Assembly: GCA_018623195.1 (NCBI GenBank)
Contig: JAAZVY010000013.1
Coordinates: 1 to 38,498, forward strand
Length of the DNA: 38,498 nucleotides
Direction of reading: 5' to 3'
Source of the DNA: Flavobacteriaceae bacterium
GTDB lineage: Bacteria; Bacteroidota; Bacteroidia; Flavobacteriales; Flavobacteriaceae
How positions within the stretch are numbered: the first letter of the stretch is position 1; the number at the start of each line of letters is the position of its first letter. A program made the translations under genes and the position numbers. Shown here one piece after another: positions 14,177 to 22,275 of the stretch. A model generated the notes under the pieces. That model ran no database searches, had not been told where the DNA came from, and saw nothing but the letters and a program-made list of their open reading frames with translations.

Positions 14177-15433
14177 TTAATGTTGGTTGAGTCTGAAATC
14201 TGGATAAGCGTCCATTCCGTGCTCGTGAATATCGAGCCCTTCGATTTCTTCTTCGCGAGTTACACGAAGTCCCATTGTTTTCTTTAAGCTGAAGAGAATG
14301 ATAAAGGCAGTTACGCTACAGAAAGCTGCAACAGCACCTACTCCAGCCAATTGCACTAGAAATTGATCCATTGAAGCCTTTGCTCCAAATAAACCTACCG
14401 CTAGCGTTCCCCACATACCAGTTACCAGGTGAACAGCAATAGCACCTACTGGGTCATCTAATAATAATTTATCGAGAAGCGTTACAGCAATTACGATAAG
14501 GACACCTCCGATTGCACCGACTATAACGGCCTCATTTGGTGACATTTGATCAGCACCTGCTGTGATACTTACTAGTCCCCCAAGAATTCCATTTAAGAAC
14601 ATAGTTAAATCAAAGTTCTTAAATCTGAATAATGAGAATACAAAGGCTGACATACCACCTGCTGCTGCAGCAAGAGAGGTCGTCACTAGTGTAAGTGAAG
14701 TGAGTTCTGGGTCTGCCGAAAGCACTGATCCACCGTTAAATCCAAACCATCCTAACCATAAGATAAGTACCCCTGCAGTAGTGAATGGAAGGCTGTGCCC
14801 TAGGATTGCATTGGCTTTACCATCTTCTGTATATTTTCCGATTCGTGGGCCTAATAAGTATACTGCGATAAGTGCGGCCCATCCACCTACTGAGTGAACG
14901 ATTGTAGATCCAGCAAAGTCGTAGAACCCTTCAGCTTCACCATAGTTTAGGCTAGATAGGAATCCGCCACCCCATTGCCAAGATCCCACAATAGGATATA
15001 CGAGACCTACATAGACAAGGGTGAAGACGAAAAAAGATTGAAGCTTCACACGCTCAGCTACTGCTCCCGACACAATGGTGGCTGCAGTTGCGGCAAACAT
15101 TCCCTGGAATAAGAAATCAGTCCACCAAGTGTATCCTCCACAAGCGTAATCTGGAGTCATTCCTCCTTCAGGTGCAGCAATCCCGAATCCTGCGAATTTG
15201 AAAAATCCAAAATCACCGTCTTCAAATCCAGGATACATTAAGTTAAATCCTCCTATATAGTAGAGGAGTAAACCAGCGGTAATGATAAAAATGTTTTTAA
15301 ATAATATGTTAACGGTGTTTTTCTGACGTGTAAGTCCGATTTCGAGGAATGAGAATCCAAGGTGCATGAAGAAGACAAGCCCCGTACAAATCATCATCCA
15401 GATGTTGTTAGCAGTAAATAAAGCAGTTTCCAT
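14177..15433 (-). CDS. amtB: Ammonium transporter Amt
   Basis: Inner-membrane trimeric ammonium channel. The 418 residues contain eleven predicted helices. The pore twin histidines are His180 (STIVHSVGGWAAL) and His335 (AIAVHLVTGMW). Asp172 in YDFAGS corresponds to E. coli Asp160 at the recruitment site. F-Q-G-M-F-A-A-T-A (109-117) is the helix carrying the gate region. The cytosolic tail, GLRVTREEEIEGLDIHEHG, is the usual PII-interacting C-terminal region. glnK lies 23 bases upstream in the same operon, the classic pairing for ammonium-responsive blocking by PII. Confidence 0.97.
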   Translation of the reverse strand: METALFTANNIWMMICTGLVFFMHLGFSFLEIGLTRQKNTVNILFKNIFIITAGLLLYYIGGFNLMYPGFEDGDFGFFKFAGFGIAAPEGGMTPDYACGGYTWWTDFLFQGMFAATAATIVSGAVAERVKLQSFFVFTLVYVGLVYPIVGSWQWGGGFLSSLNYGEAEGFYDFAGSTIVHSVGGWAALIAVYLLGPRIGKYTEDGKANAILGHSLPFTTAGVLILWLGWFGFNGGSVLSADPELTSLTLVTTSLAAAAGGMSAFVFSLFRFKNFDLTMFLNGILGGLVSITAGADQMSPNEAVIVGAIGGVLIVIAVTLLDKLLLDDPVGAIAVHLVTGMWGTLAVGLFGAKASMDQFLVQLAGVGAVAAFCSVTAFIILFSLKKTMGLRVTREEEIEGLDIHEHGMDAYPDFRLNQH

Positions 15434-15456
15434 GGTTTTCGTTTTTTGATTGATGA

Positions 15457-15795
15457 TTAGTTGATTCCTTCGTATCCGTTTTCTCCGGTTCTAATTCGAT
15501 AAGCCTCTTCAACAGGGCAAATAAAGATTTTTCCATCTCCTACATTTCCTGTTTTTGCCGCCTCTAGGATTGTTTTGACTGTTGTTTCAACAAATTCGTC
15601 AGAAACCACGATAGAAAGGTATCTACGTTGAATATCTGAAGTTGAGTAAACCACGCCTCGGTAAACGTGTCCTTGTTTTTCGTTACCCACACCGGTAACA
15701 TCCCAATAACTAAAGAATACTACACCAACATCGTGTAATGCTTTTTTCACCTCATCAAACTTTGATTTGCGAATGATTGCTTCAATTTTTTTCAT
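15457..15795 (-). CDS. glnK: Nitrogen regulatory protein PII
   Basis: Signal protein that binds ATP/ADP and 2-oxoglutarate and plugs the ammonium transporter. It has 112 residues, the standard size. The T-loop (about 36-54) reads GVGNEKQGHVYRGVVYST; Tyr45 and Tyr50 match E. coli Tyr46 and Tyr51, so the uridylylation site is formally kept, though no GlnD is seen here. The B-loop TGNVGDGKIFI (82-92) and C-loop RIRTGE (100-105) are intact. The stretch before the T-loop (FSYWDVTGVG) differs from proteobacterial TVTEVKGFG, which I take as lineage variation. First gene of glnK-amtB. The 171-base gap upstream has only a near-match to a minus-7 box (TACATTTA). Confidence 0.95.
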   Translation of the reverse strand: MKKIEAIIRKSKFDEVKKALHDVGVVFFSYWDVTGVGNEKQGHVYRGVVYSTSDIQRRYLSIVVSDEFVETTVKTILEAAKTGNVGDGKIFICPVEEAYRIRTGENGYEGIN

Positions 15796-15966
15796 GGTTT
15801 TTTCGATTTTGTTGCGGTAAATGTATCAAAATGGATAAAACACAATAAAAAATTCAGTGTTTTATTGAAATCTTTTCACATATTTCAAATATCTTACTTT
15901 TAATAGTGTGATATTCGAAATAGGTCGAACTATAAATTGTTAGAATCGTAAAAAATGAAGAAATGC

Positions 15967-16335
15967 TTATCGAATGATTCGATAGCCGATGACCAAAAAT
16001 AGGATTCCGAAGAGGAGACTGCTTAAGGTATATAAGGTGTATGGTAAGTATAGCTCCCGTTCTAAAAGAGATAGCCCTTCTTTTGAAAAAGTGCTAAAAG
16101 TGGTAAAACCTCCACATAGGCCGGTAAGTAAAAAGAGCTGGAGTTGTCCTTGATCAGATTTATTGAGCAGGCCACTGAATAAACCGAGTAATAAGCAGCC
16201 GATAAGATTGGCGGTAAAGGTACCCCATTGAAAATGAGCCCCGTCTTTATTGAATGCTATAGAAAGTTGGTAGCGCAGCATACTGCCGATTCCACCACCG
16301 AGAAAAACCCAAAGAAATGGGAGTAGCGTTTTCAT
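15967..16335 (-). CDS. crcB: Fluoride channel CrcB/Fluc
   Basis: Dual-topology dimeric channel that expels fluoride. It has 122 residues and four membrane helices. Key motifs are GGGIGSMLRY (13-22), GTFTANLIG (38-46, with the pore Asn43) and GLCGGFTTFSTFSKE (72-86), which holds the Phe-box residues and the central Na+-site backbone. No fluoride riboswitch is expected at this internal operon position and none was seen. Its ATG overlaps the stop of the 61-residue gene by 4 bases, and it is the last gene of an ilvE-61aa-crcB row. Confidence 0.95.
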   Translation of the reverse strand: MKTLLPFLWVFLGGGIGSMLRYQLSIAFNKDGAHFQWGTFTANLIGCLLLGLFSGLLNKSDQGQLQLFLLTGLCGGFTTFSTFSKEGLSLLERELYLPYTLYTLSSLLFGILFLVIGYRIIR

Positions 16336-16517
16336 CTCAAGGCGTATTTTAGGCCTGTAAGTAACGCGATAAATACGATAAAGGCAACAAGCACCCAGAG
16401 TGATCCCTTGAATTGTTTGGTATGTATAGCCTTGTCTTTACGGTAGGAGATCGCTACAATACTTACGAACCCCACAAAGAAAAGTGCTGCAAAAATAAGT
16501 TGGCCAGTACTAAACAT
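16332..16517 (-). CDS. Small two-helix membrane protein (61 aa)
   Basis: A 61-residue protein with two membrane helices (about 6-23 and 42-58) joined by a basic cytoplasmic loop, SYRKDKAIHTKQFKGS. No family is recognised with confidence; I have the impression that similar small proteins accompany crcB or ilvE in other Flavobacteriia. Its ATG overlaps the ilvE stop by one base and its stop overlaps the crcB start by four, so it is very probably translated. It could modulate or stabilise CrcB, but this rests only on position. Confidence 0.75.
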   Translation of the reverse strand: MFSTGQLIFAALFFVGFVSIVAISYRKDKAIHTKQFKGSLWVLVAFIVFIALLTGLKYALR

Positions 16518-17563
16518 TAAATTACCTCATATCTCCATCCGTAAGGATCTTCAGCACGTCCTAACTGAATGTCTGTTAATGCCTTTTTAAGCAGTGGGGC
16601 GTAAGGGTTTTCTACCTCATCAATACTGTATTGGATGCCTTGGTACCCAAAACTATTGATCTCACTCACTACGGCAGCAGTTCCTACACCGAATAACTCT
16701 TTTAATTCGCCCGTTTCAAAACCTTTAATAAGCTCAGCAACAGCTATCGATCGCTCTTCGACTTCGATGCCTAGGTCTTTACACAAGGTGAGCATGCTCT
16801 TGCGGGTTATACCGTCAAGGATTGTATCCGAAGTAGGGCTGGTGAATAGTTTATCGCCTAGACGAACAAAGATATTCATGGTGCCCGCTTCTTCGATATA
16901 ACTATGGGTATTAGCGTCAGTCCATACGACTTGTTGATAGCCTTCTGCCTTAGCGAGTTCGGTCGGATAGAATTGACCTGCATAATTTCCTGCTGCTTTT
17001 GCGTATCCAAATCCGCCTGGAGCAGCTCTAGAAAAACGCTCCTCAATTTTGACCGCAATGGCACTTGAGAAATAGGCAGATACCGGTGAACAAATAATCG
17101 CAAATCGATATTCCAAAGCAGGATTCGCCTTGATTGCAGCCTCGGTGGCGAATACATAAGGTCTTATATAAAGTGAGCTTCCTTCATCGGTAGGAATCCA
17201 TGCCTTTTCTAATTTGATGAGTTCATTGAGACTTTCTAAAAAGGCCTTTTCATCGATTTGTGGAATACACATACGCTCACACGAACGATTAAATCGTTTG
17301 ATATTTTCAGTAGGTCTAAACAGGTAAGCTTTACCATCTTTTCCTTTATAAGCCTTCATTCCTTCAAATAGTGCTTGACCGTAGTGGAAAACACTAGCCG
17401 AAGGCTCTAAGGTAAAAGGAGCATAAGGTTTGATGGTGTGAGATGACCACTTTCCATCTTTAAAATCAGAGATCACCATGTGGTCGGTAAATTGAGTGCC
17501 GAAACCAAGATTGGTTAGGTTAAGATTCTCTAGTTTAGATTGAGCAACTTTTTCTATTTCCAT
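16517..17563 (-). CDS. ilvE: Branched-chain amino acid aminotransferase
   Basis: PLP enzyme for the last step of valine, leucine and isoleucine synthesis and the first step of their breakdown. It has 348 residues, the longer type II BCAT form also found in eukaryotes. The PLP lysine is Lys189 in GGFGYAKAAGNYAG. Other motifs are YGQALFEGMKAY (61-72), LYIRPYVFAT (131-140), EEAGTMNIF (224-232) and LDGITRKS (249-256), which contacts the cofactor phosphate. It heads the ilvE-61aa-crcB operon, whose genes overlap. HMG-CoA lyase in this window acts later in leucine breakdown. Confidence 0.95.
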   Translation of the reverse strand: MEIEKVAQSKLENLNLTNLGFGTQFTDHMVISDFKDGKWSSHTIKPYAPFTLEPSASVFHYGQALFEGMKAYKGKDGKAYLFRPTENIKRFNRSCERMCIPQIDEKAFLESLNELIKLEKAWIPTDEGSSLYIRPYVFATEAAIKANPALEYRFAIICSPVSAYFSSAIAVKIEERFSRAAPGGFGYAKAAGNYAGQFYPTELAKAEGYQQVVWTDANTHSYIEEAGTMNIFVRLGDKLFTSPTSDTILDGITRKSMLTLCKDLGIEVEERSIAVAELIKGFETGELKELFGVGTAAVVSEINSFGYQGIQYSIDEVENPYAPLLKKALTDIQLGRAEDPYGWRYEVI

Positions 17564-17583
17564 CTTAATGCATACTTACCTTA

Positions 17584-17591
17584 CAAAAGTA
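17584..17591 (-). promoter_or_regulatory. Putative minus-7 box of the ilvE operon
   Basis: The minus strand reads TACTTTTG, 20 bases before the ilvE start, fitting TAnnTTTG. No TTG at minus-33. The divergent mnmD gene starts at 17617, so its control region must overlap. Confidence 0.4.
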
Positions 17592-17616
17592 GTATTTCTT
17601 AGATTACTTTTACAGT

Positions 17617-18291
17617 ATGAAACGAAAGGTGATTCGAACAGGGGATGGCAGTAATACACTTGAAATTACTGACCTTAATGAGACCTATCATTCAAGACAT
17701 GGAGCCCTTGTCGAAGCCAAACATGTTTTTATTGAAGCAGGCTTAAACCACTGGTTATCACAAAACCCCACCGCTCAGACGCTATCTATTTTCGAAATGG
17801 GCTTAGGTACGGGGATGAATGCCCTACTCACCTTCGATTATTTAGAACATTCATCGGTTCGACTTTCTTATTTAGGCCTCGAGGCTTTTCCTCTAAAATC
17901 GAAAGAATGGTTAGCCATGAATGCTGAAGGGTGGGGAAATTACCATCAGTACTTAAAATTACACGAGGCTGAATGGAATAAACAGATTGAATTGGCGCCA
18001 AATAAAACCATTTGTAAGGTAGACCAAACCTTTGAGTCCTTTGATTCTGATTCGAACTTTGATCTTATATATTACGATGCATTTGGGGCAAGAGCTCAAC
18101 CTGAATTATGGGAAGCTCGATGGTTTGAAAAATGTGCCAAAATGTTGAACGAGGGAGGGGTGTTTGTTACCTACGCTGCTAAAGGGAGTGTAAGACGGGC
18201 ACTTGAAGCTGCTAATTTATGGGTAGAGCGTTTACCTGGCCCTCCGGGTAAAAGGGAGATGTTACGAGCAACAAAAACAACACGATCATGA
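17617..18291 (+). CDS. mnmD: tRNA 5-methylaminomethyl-2-thiouridine methyltransferase MnmD
   Basis: Stand-alone version of the methyltransferase half of MnmC: it adds the final methyl group to nm5s2U34 in tRNAs for Glu, Lys and Gln. The 224 residues begin with the family motif TYHSRHGALVEAKHVF (23-38). The SAM site is FEMGLGTGMNALLTFDYL (59-76), and YYDAFGARAQPELWE (about 150-164) is the catalytic DUF752 signature; the end, LPGPPGKREMLRA, is also typical. There is no oxidoreductase domain, so an alternative route must supply the nm5 group. The 4-base overlap with the next gene (ATGA) suggests coupling. Confidence 0.92.
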   Translation: MKRKVIRTGDGSNTLEITDLNETYHSRHGALVEAKHVFIEAGLNHWLSQNPTAQTLSIFEMGLGTGMNALLTFDYLEHSSVRLSYLGLEAFPLKSKEWLAMNAEGWGNYHQYLKLHEAEWNKQIELAPNKTICKVDQTFESFDSDSNFDLIYYDAFGARAQPELWEARWFEKCAKMLNEGGVFVTYAAKGSVRRALEAANLWVERLPGPPGKREMLRATKTTRS

Positions 18292-19208
18292 GTAAAACCG
18301 TCTTAGTTACTGGAGCGACCGGCTTAGTTGGAACTGCTTTGCTGCAGTATTTAGAAACTTCTGATCAGTGGCAATGTCGGTATCTAACTAGAAGGAAAAA
18401 TGCCAAGACTCTTCATGGTGCAGATGCGTTTTACTGGGACCCAAATCAGTTCGAAGTTCAGGATGGAGCCTTAGAGGGTGTCGACGCTATTGTTAATCTT
18501 GCAGGAGCCACGGTGGCCAATCGTTGGAGTAAGGGTTACAAAGCTGAAATTTTGTCGAGTCGTGTGAACGGATTAAAAACCTTGAATCGCGCACTTTCTA
18601 ACTCAGAACATTCAGTAAAACAGTTAGTTTCTGCCTCGGCTATCGGTTTTTACAAAAGTGATTTTGAGAATAGTTATACCGAAGTGAGCACCCAATCAGA
18701 TCCTGGGTTTTTAAGTGAGGTGGTGCAGCTATGGGAAGCTGAAGCAGATTGTTTTGAATCATTAAATATCTCAGTAAGTAAATTACGATTTGGTATTGTG
18801 TTTTCGACCCGTGGTGGTGCGCTGCCTAAACTTATGCAACCTACTTCAATAGGTTTAGGGGCTGCTCTGGGAGCCGGAGAGCAGTGGCAGTCTTGGATTC
18901 ATATTGAAGATCTCGTTCGAGCAATAATTCATAGTTTAGACTCAAAGAATGAGGGGGTATACAATGTGGTTTCTCCCTATCCAGAAAAAGCAATCGAAAT
19001 AGCTGAACGATTAGCAAGGGTGATGAAACGTCCGTTTTGGCTAAAGCGATCTCCTGAATTTATGATTAAACTGCTGTTGGGGGAGATGTCTGAAATGGTA
19101 CTTCAGTCACAAAAAGTAGTCCCTGAAAGATTACTTGACGAAGGCTTTGAATTCTATTATCCCAACTTGACTGAGGCTTTGACCGATTTAATTCAGACAA
19201 GAAAGTGA
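18288..19208 (+). CDS. TIGR01777 family NAD(P)-dependent epimerase-like protein
   Basis: A 306-residue extended short-chain dehydrogenase/reductase of the YfcH/SDR39U1 group. The nucleotide-binding glycine motif is TGATGLVGTALL (8-19), followed by NLAGATVANRWS, where the catalytic region starts, and SASAIGFY with the tyrosine of the family. WIHIEDLVRAI and the DUF1731 C-terminal tail (from about 250: RPFWLKRSPEFMIKLLLGEM, then LDEGFEFYYPNL) are diagnostic. Its substrate is unknown for the whole family. The start overlaps mnmD by 4 bases. Confidence 0.9.
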   Translation: MSKTVLVTGATGLVGTALLQYLETSDQWQCRYLTRRKNAKTLHGADAFYWDPNQFEVQDGALEGVDAIVNLAGATVANRWSKGYKAEILSSRVNGLKTLNRALSNSEHSVKQLVSASAIGFYKSDFENSYTEVSTQSDPGFLSEVVQLWEAEADCFESLNISVSKLRFGIVFSTRGGALPKLMQPTSIGLGAALGAGEQWQSWIHIEDLVRAIIHSLDSKNEGVYNVVSPYPEKAIEIAERLARVMKRPFWLKRSPEFMIKLLLGEMSEMVLQSQKVVPERLLDEGFEFYYPNLTEALTDLIQTRK

Positions 19209-19211
19209 CAT

Positions 19212-19245
19212 TTTGGCACAGAAGCCTACTCTGGCAATACTTTTG
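19212..19245 (+). promoter_or_regulatory. Promoter of grpE-dnaJ
   Basis: TTTG (19212-19215), a 22-base spacer and TACTTTTG (19238-19245) fit the Bacteroidota promoter pattern with a slightly long spacer. It ends 31 bases before the grpE start. No CIRCE inverted repeat was seen. Confidence 0.55.
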
Positions 19246-19276
19246 TCTTTAGTTCAGAAATTAATTTTCACATCAA

Positions 19277-19837
19277 ATGAGTAAGTCGAAAAACAGTGAA
19301 AAGAATCCCATCGATTCAACAGATAATCATGAAATTGAATCTAACGAAGTAGAACAAACTTCTGAAGAGGAAACTGCGAAACAGGAAAGCACAGAGCCTA
19401 CTATTGAGGAGCAATTAGCGCAAGAAAAGGATAAGTTTCTCCGATTGTTTGCCGAGTTTGAGAATTATAAAAAACGTACGACGAAGGAACGAATCGACCT
19501 GTTTAAGACGGCTGGTCGTGAAGTAATTACTGCTTTATTACCTGTTCTTGATGACTTCGATCGCGCCTTACCAGAAATTAAAAAATCTGCAGATGCAGAT
19601 ACGGTAAAGGGTATTGAACTCATTCAAAATAAGTTTAAAGAGGTTCTTAAGTCGAAGGGTCTCAGTGAAATAAGTATTGAGGCCGGAGCTGATTTTGATT
19701 CTGAGGTACATGATGCAATCACCCAAATTCCGGCTCCAGAAGAAAAACTAAAAGGAAAAATAATCGATACTGTCGAAAAGGGATATACCCTTGGAGATCA
19801 AATAATTAGACACCCTAAAGTGGTTGTAGGTCAATAA
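19277..19837 (+). CDS. grpE: Nucleotide exchange factor GrpE
   Basis: Drives ADP release from DnaK. It has 186 residues. An acidic, low-complexity N-terminus (about 1-45, rich in Glu, Ser and Thr) leads into the long dimer-forming helix (about 46-100, with KFLRLFAEFENYKKRT), then a four-helix core and the C-terminal beta wing (from about 130: VHDAITQIP, GYTLGDQIIRHPKVVVGQ). The final V-V-V-G-Q is close to the usual family end. dnaJ follows after three bases; dnaK and hrcA are not adjacent. Confidence 0.97.
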   Translation: MSKSKNSEKNPIDSTDNHEIESNEVEQTSEEETAKQESTEPTIEEQLAQEKDKFLRLFAEFENYKKRTTKERIDLFKTAGREVITALLPVLDDFDRALPEIKKSADADTVKGIELIQNKFKEVLKSKGLSEISIEAGADFDSEVHDAITQIPAPEEKLKGKIIDTVEKGYTLGDQIIRHPKVVVGQ

Positions 19838-19840
19838 TCA

Positions 19841-20953
19841 ATGAAAGAAGATTTTTACGAAATATTAGGGGTCTCAAAATCTGCCACTGAGGCAGAAATT
19901 AAGAAGGCCTACCGAAAAAAGGCAATTCAGTTTCACCCAGATAAAAATCCGGGTGATACCGCTGCAGAAGAAAACTTTAAAAAGGCTGCAGAGGCCTATG
20001 AGGTTTTGGGTGACCCTGAAAAGCGAAGACAATACGATCAATTCGGGCACGCAGCATTTGAAAACGGAGGTGCTGGAGGCGGTATGAATATGGATGATAT
20101 CTTCAGTCAATTTGGAGATATTTTTGGCAGTGCTTTCGGTGGCGGATTTGGCGGATTTGGTGGATTCGGTGGAGGCGGAGCACGCCGTGTTAAAGGAACA
20201 AACCTTCGAATTCAGCTCAAATTGAATTTAGAGGAGATCGCAGAAGGGGTCGAGAAAAAGGTCAAAGTAAAGCGAAAGGTTCAAGCAGAAGGAGTTACTT
20301 ATAAATCGTGTTCAACTTGTAATGGAACCGGTCAGGTTACTAAGATTCAGAACACTATATTGGGTCGAATGCAGACCGCAGCTCCTTGTGGTACTTGTCA
20401 AGGTTCGGGTCAATTGTTAGATCAAAAGCCAGCAGGGTCTGATGCTCAAGGCTTAGTAGTGAAAGAAGAAACGGTTTCGATCCAAATTCCTGGCGGAGTT
20501 GAAGATGGGATGCAGTTAAAGGTGTCAGGCAAGGGTAATGATGCTCCGGGTAACGGAATTGCAGGAGATTTAATTGTTTCGATCAAGGAGGAGTCACATC
20601 CTACTTTGAAAAGAGAAGGTGAAAATCTTCATTTTGATCTCAGAATTAGTTTTTCTGATGCCGTTTTAGGCGCTTCTAAAGAGATTGATACCGTGTCTGG
20701 AAAGGTGCGAATCAAAATCGATAAGGGTACTCAATCAGGAAAAGTCCTTAGACTCAGAGGTAAAGGAATTAAGAGTTTGAACGGATACGGAAGAGGTGAT
20801 CTACTCGTACATGTGTTAGTATGGACCCCTCAAAAATTAACTTCTGAACAAGAAGCGCAATTTGAAAAATGGTCCTCTGACAAGAATTTTTCTCCAGACC
20901 CCCAAAAAGATGATAAATCAACTTTCGATCGCATCCGAGATATGTTTTCTTGA
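19841..20953 (+). CDS. dnaJ: Chaperone DnaJ (Hsp40)
   Basis: Co-chaperone that stimulates DnaK ATPase and hands over unfolded proteins. It has 370 residues: J-domain (1-70, HPD at 32-34), Gly/Phe linker (72-113, many GGFGGFG repeats), zinc domain and the beta-rich substrate domains. The zinc domain has only two CxxCxGxG repeats (Cys157/160 and Cys183/186) instead of four. By position they match repeats 2 and 3, the zinc centre II of E. coli DnaJ; centre I (repeats 1 and 4) is gone. I recall the same reduction in Flavobacterium DnaJ, so it is a lineage trait and not damage. Its transcript ends at the terminator at 21040-21080. Confidence 0.96.
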   Translation: MKEDFYEILGVSKSATEAEIKKAYRKKAIQFHPDKNPGDTAAEENFKKAAEAYEVLGDPEKRRQYDQFGHAAFENGGAGGGMNMDDIFSQFGDIFGSAFGGGFGGFGGFGGGGARRVKGTNLRIQLKLNLEEIAEGVEKKVKVKRKVQAEGVTYKSCSTCNGTGQVTKIQNTILGRMQTAAPCGTCQGSGQLLDQKPAGSDAQGLVVKEETVSIQIPGGVEDGMQLKVSGKGNDAPGNGIAGDLIVSIKEESHPTLKREGENLHFDLRISFSDAVLGASKEIDTVSGKVRIKIDKGTQSGKVLRLRGKGIKSLNGYGRGDLLVHVLVWTPQKLTSEQEAQFEKWSSDKNFSPDPQKDDKSTFDRIRDMFS

Positions 20954-21035
20954 TGAAAAAGACGAGGTTCCGAAATAAGTACTATATTAGCCTCTAGTAT
21001 TGGGAAACCAATATTATTTTCTTTTTCATAGCAAT

Positions 21036-21080
21036 TTTTCCCATCCTTAGACTTCGTTTTAAGGGTGGGTTTTGTTTTTT
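21036..21080 (+). terminator. Terminator after dnaJ
   Basis: Stem CCCATCCTTA (21040-21049) / TAAGGGTGGG (about 21060-21069, one T-G pair) with a roughly 10-base loop, then a T-rich tail, TTTTGTTTTTT. It is 85 bases after the dnaJ stop and 30 bases before the response-regulator gene. Confidence 0.75.
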
Positions 21081-21111
21081 ATGCCTTTTCAAAGTCTTAC
21101 CTTTATTCTCA

Positions 21112-22275
21112 ATGGCAAGAATACTAATCATCGAAGACGAAGAAAGCATTAGACGCGTGCTTTCAAAGATCTTGGTTCAATCTGATCCGAGTCATGAGAT
21201 TATTGAAGCCAAGGATGGTTTAGAAGGGATTCAAATCATCGATCAAGACGATACGATTGATTTGGTTTTCTGTGATATTAAAATGCCAAAAAAAGACGGG
21301 ACCGAAGTCTTACAGGCTATTGGTGATCGCACTGAGGAATTACCCGTGATTATGATATCGGGGCACGGTGATCTTGAAACTGCAGTGGAGTGCATGCGCT
21401 TAGGAGCATTCGATTATCTATCTAAGCCACCTGATTTAAATCGCTTATTGACTACGGCAAAAAATGGCCTCGAACGAAAGAAAATTAAGGCAGAAAACAA
21501 GCGTCTAAAAAAGCGACTCATTAAATCAGATCAAATGATTGGCGATAGCGTGGCGTTAAATGCTATTCGTTCGATGATTGATAAGGTGTCAGATACCTCT
21601 GCACGAGTTTTAATTACAGGACCGAATGGTTCTGGGAAAGAGTTAGTCGCAAAGGCGCTTCACCAGAATAGCTCAAGGTCAAGTTCTTCCTTTGTTGAGG
21701 TGAATTGTGCCGCTATACCGTCTGAACTTATCGAAAGTGAGCTCTTTGGTCATGTCAAAGGTGCTTTTACCTCGGCACATAAGGATCGTGCTGGTAAATT
21801 TGAAATTGCTCACGGAGGTACGCTGTTTCTAGATGAGATAGGCGATATGTCTTTGTCTGCTCAAGCAAAAGTCCTAAGAGCTCTTCAAGAGTCACAAATT
21901 GTTAGAGTCGGTGCCGAAAAGCCCATAAAAGTTGATGTTCGTGTGGTTGCGGCTACCAATAAAGATCTTCGTCATGAGATTGAAGAAGGTCGTTTTCGAG
22001 AAGATTTATATCATCGACTAAGTGTTATTCTTATCGAAGTACCAGCACTAGATCGTCGTAAAGAGGATATTCCTCAACTAATCGACTATTTTTCAGCGCA
22101 AATTGCAGAGCAGATGGGGGTCGTGAATAAACCTATTGATAAAGATGCGTTAAAGGCGTTAGTTTCTAGGTCTTATCCTGGAAATATTCGTGAACTTCGC
22201 AACATTGTAGAACGATTAATGATTTTGTCTGAGGATAAAATCACTTTAGAACTTGTTAGATCATTCGCCTTATGA
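21112..22275 (+). CDS. NtrC-type response regulator without DNA-binding domain
   Basis: A 387-residue regulator: receiver domain (1-120; acidic Glu9/Asp10, phospho-acceptor Asp55 in FCDIKMP, Lys105), short charged linker helix, then a sigma-54-type AAA+ domain (142-387). AAA+ motifs are Walker A GPNGSGKE (170-177), Walker B LFLDEIGD (238-245), the Arg-finger region FREDLYHRL (295-303) and sensor II PGNIRELRN (356-364). Two oddities: the sigma-54-contacting loop reads GAFTSA (217-222), not GAFTGA, and the protein stops right after the AAA+ lid with no Fis-type helix-turn-helix. The next gene begins inside its stop (ATGA), with no leftover HTH frame, so this is not a frameshift. I recall very similar proteins in Flavobacteria. 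No histidine kinase is nearby. Confidence 0.93.
   Translation: MARILIIEDEESIRRVLSKILVQSDPSHEIIEAKDGLEGIQIIDQDDTIDLVFCDIKMPKKDGTEVLQAIGDRTEELPVIMISGHGDLETAVECMRLGAFDYLSKPPDLNRLLTTAKNGLERKKIKAENKRLKKRLIKSDQMIGDSVALNAIRSMIDKVSDTSARVLITGPNGSGKELVAKALHQNSSRSSSSFVEVNCAAIPSELIESELFGHVKGAFTSAHKDRAGKFEIAHGGTLFLDEIGDMSLSAQAKVLRALQESQIVRVGAEKPIKVDVRVVAATNKDLRHEIEEGRFREDLYHRLSVILIEVPALDRRKEDIPQLIDYFSAQIAEQMGVVNKPIDKDALKALVSRSYPGNIRELRNIVERLMILSEDKITLELVRSFAL

Noticed and set aside
19841-20953. DnaJ zinc domain as a damaged gene
   Set aside because: The frame is intact, the remaining repeats are perfect, and the same reduced form is recalled from Flavobacterium.
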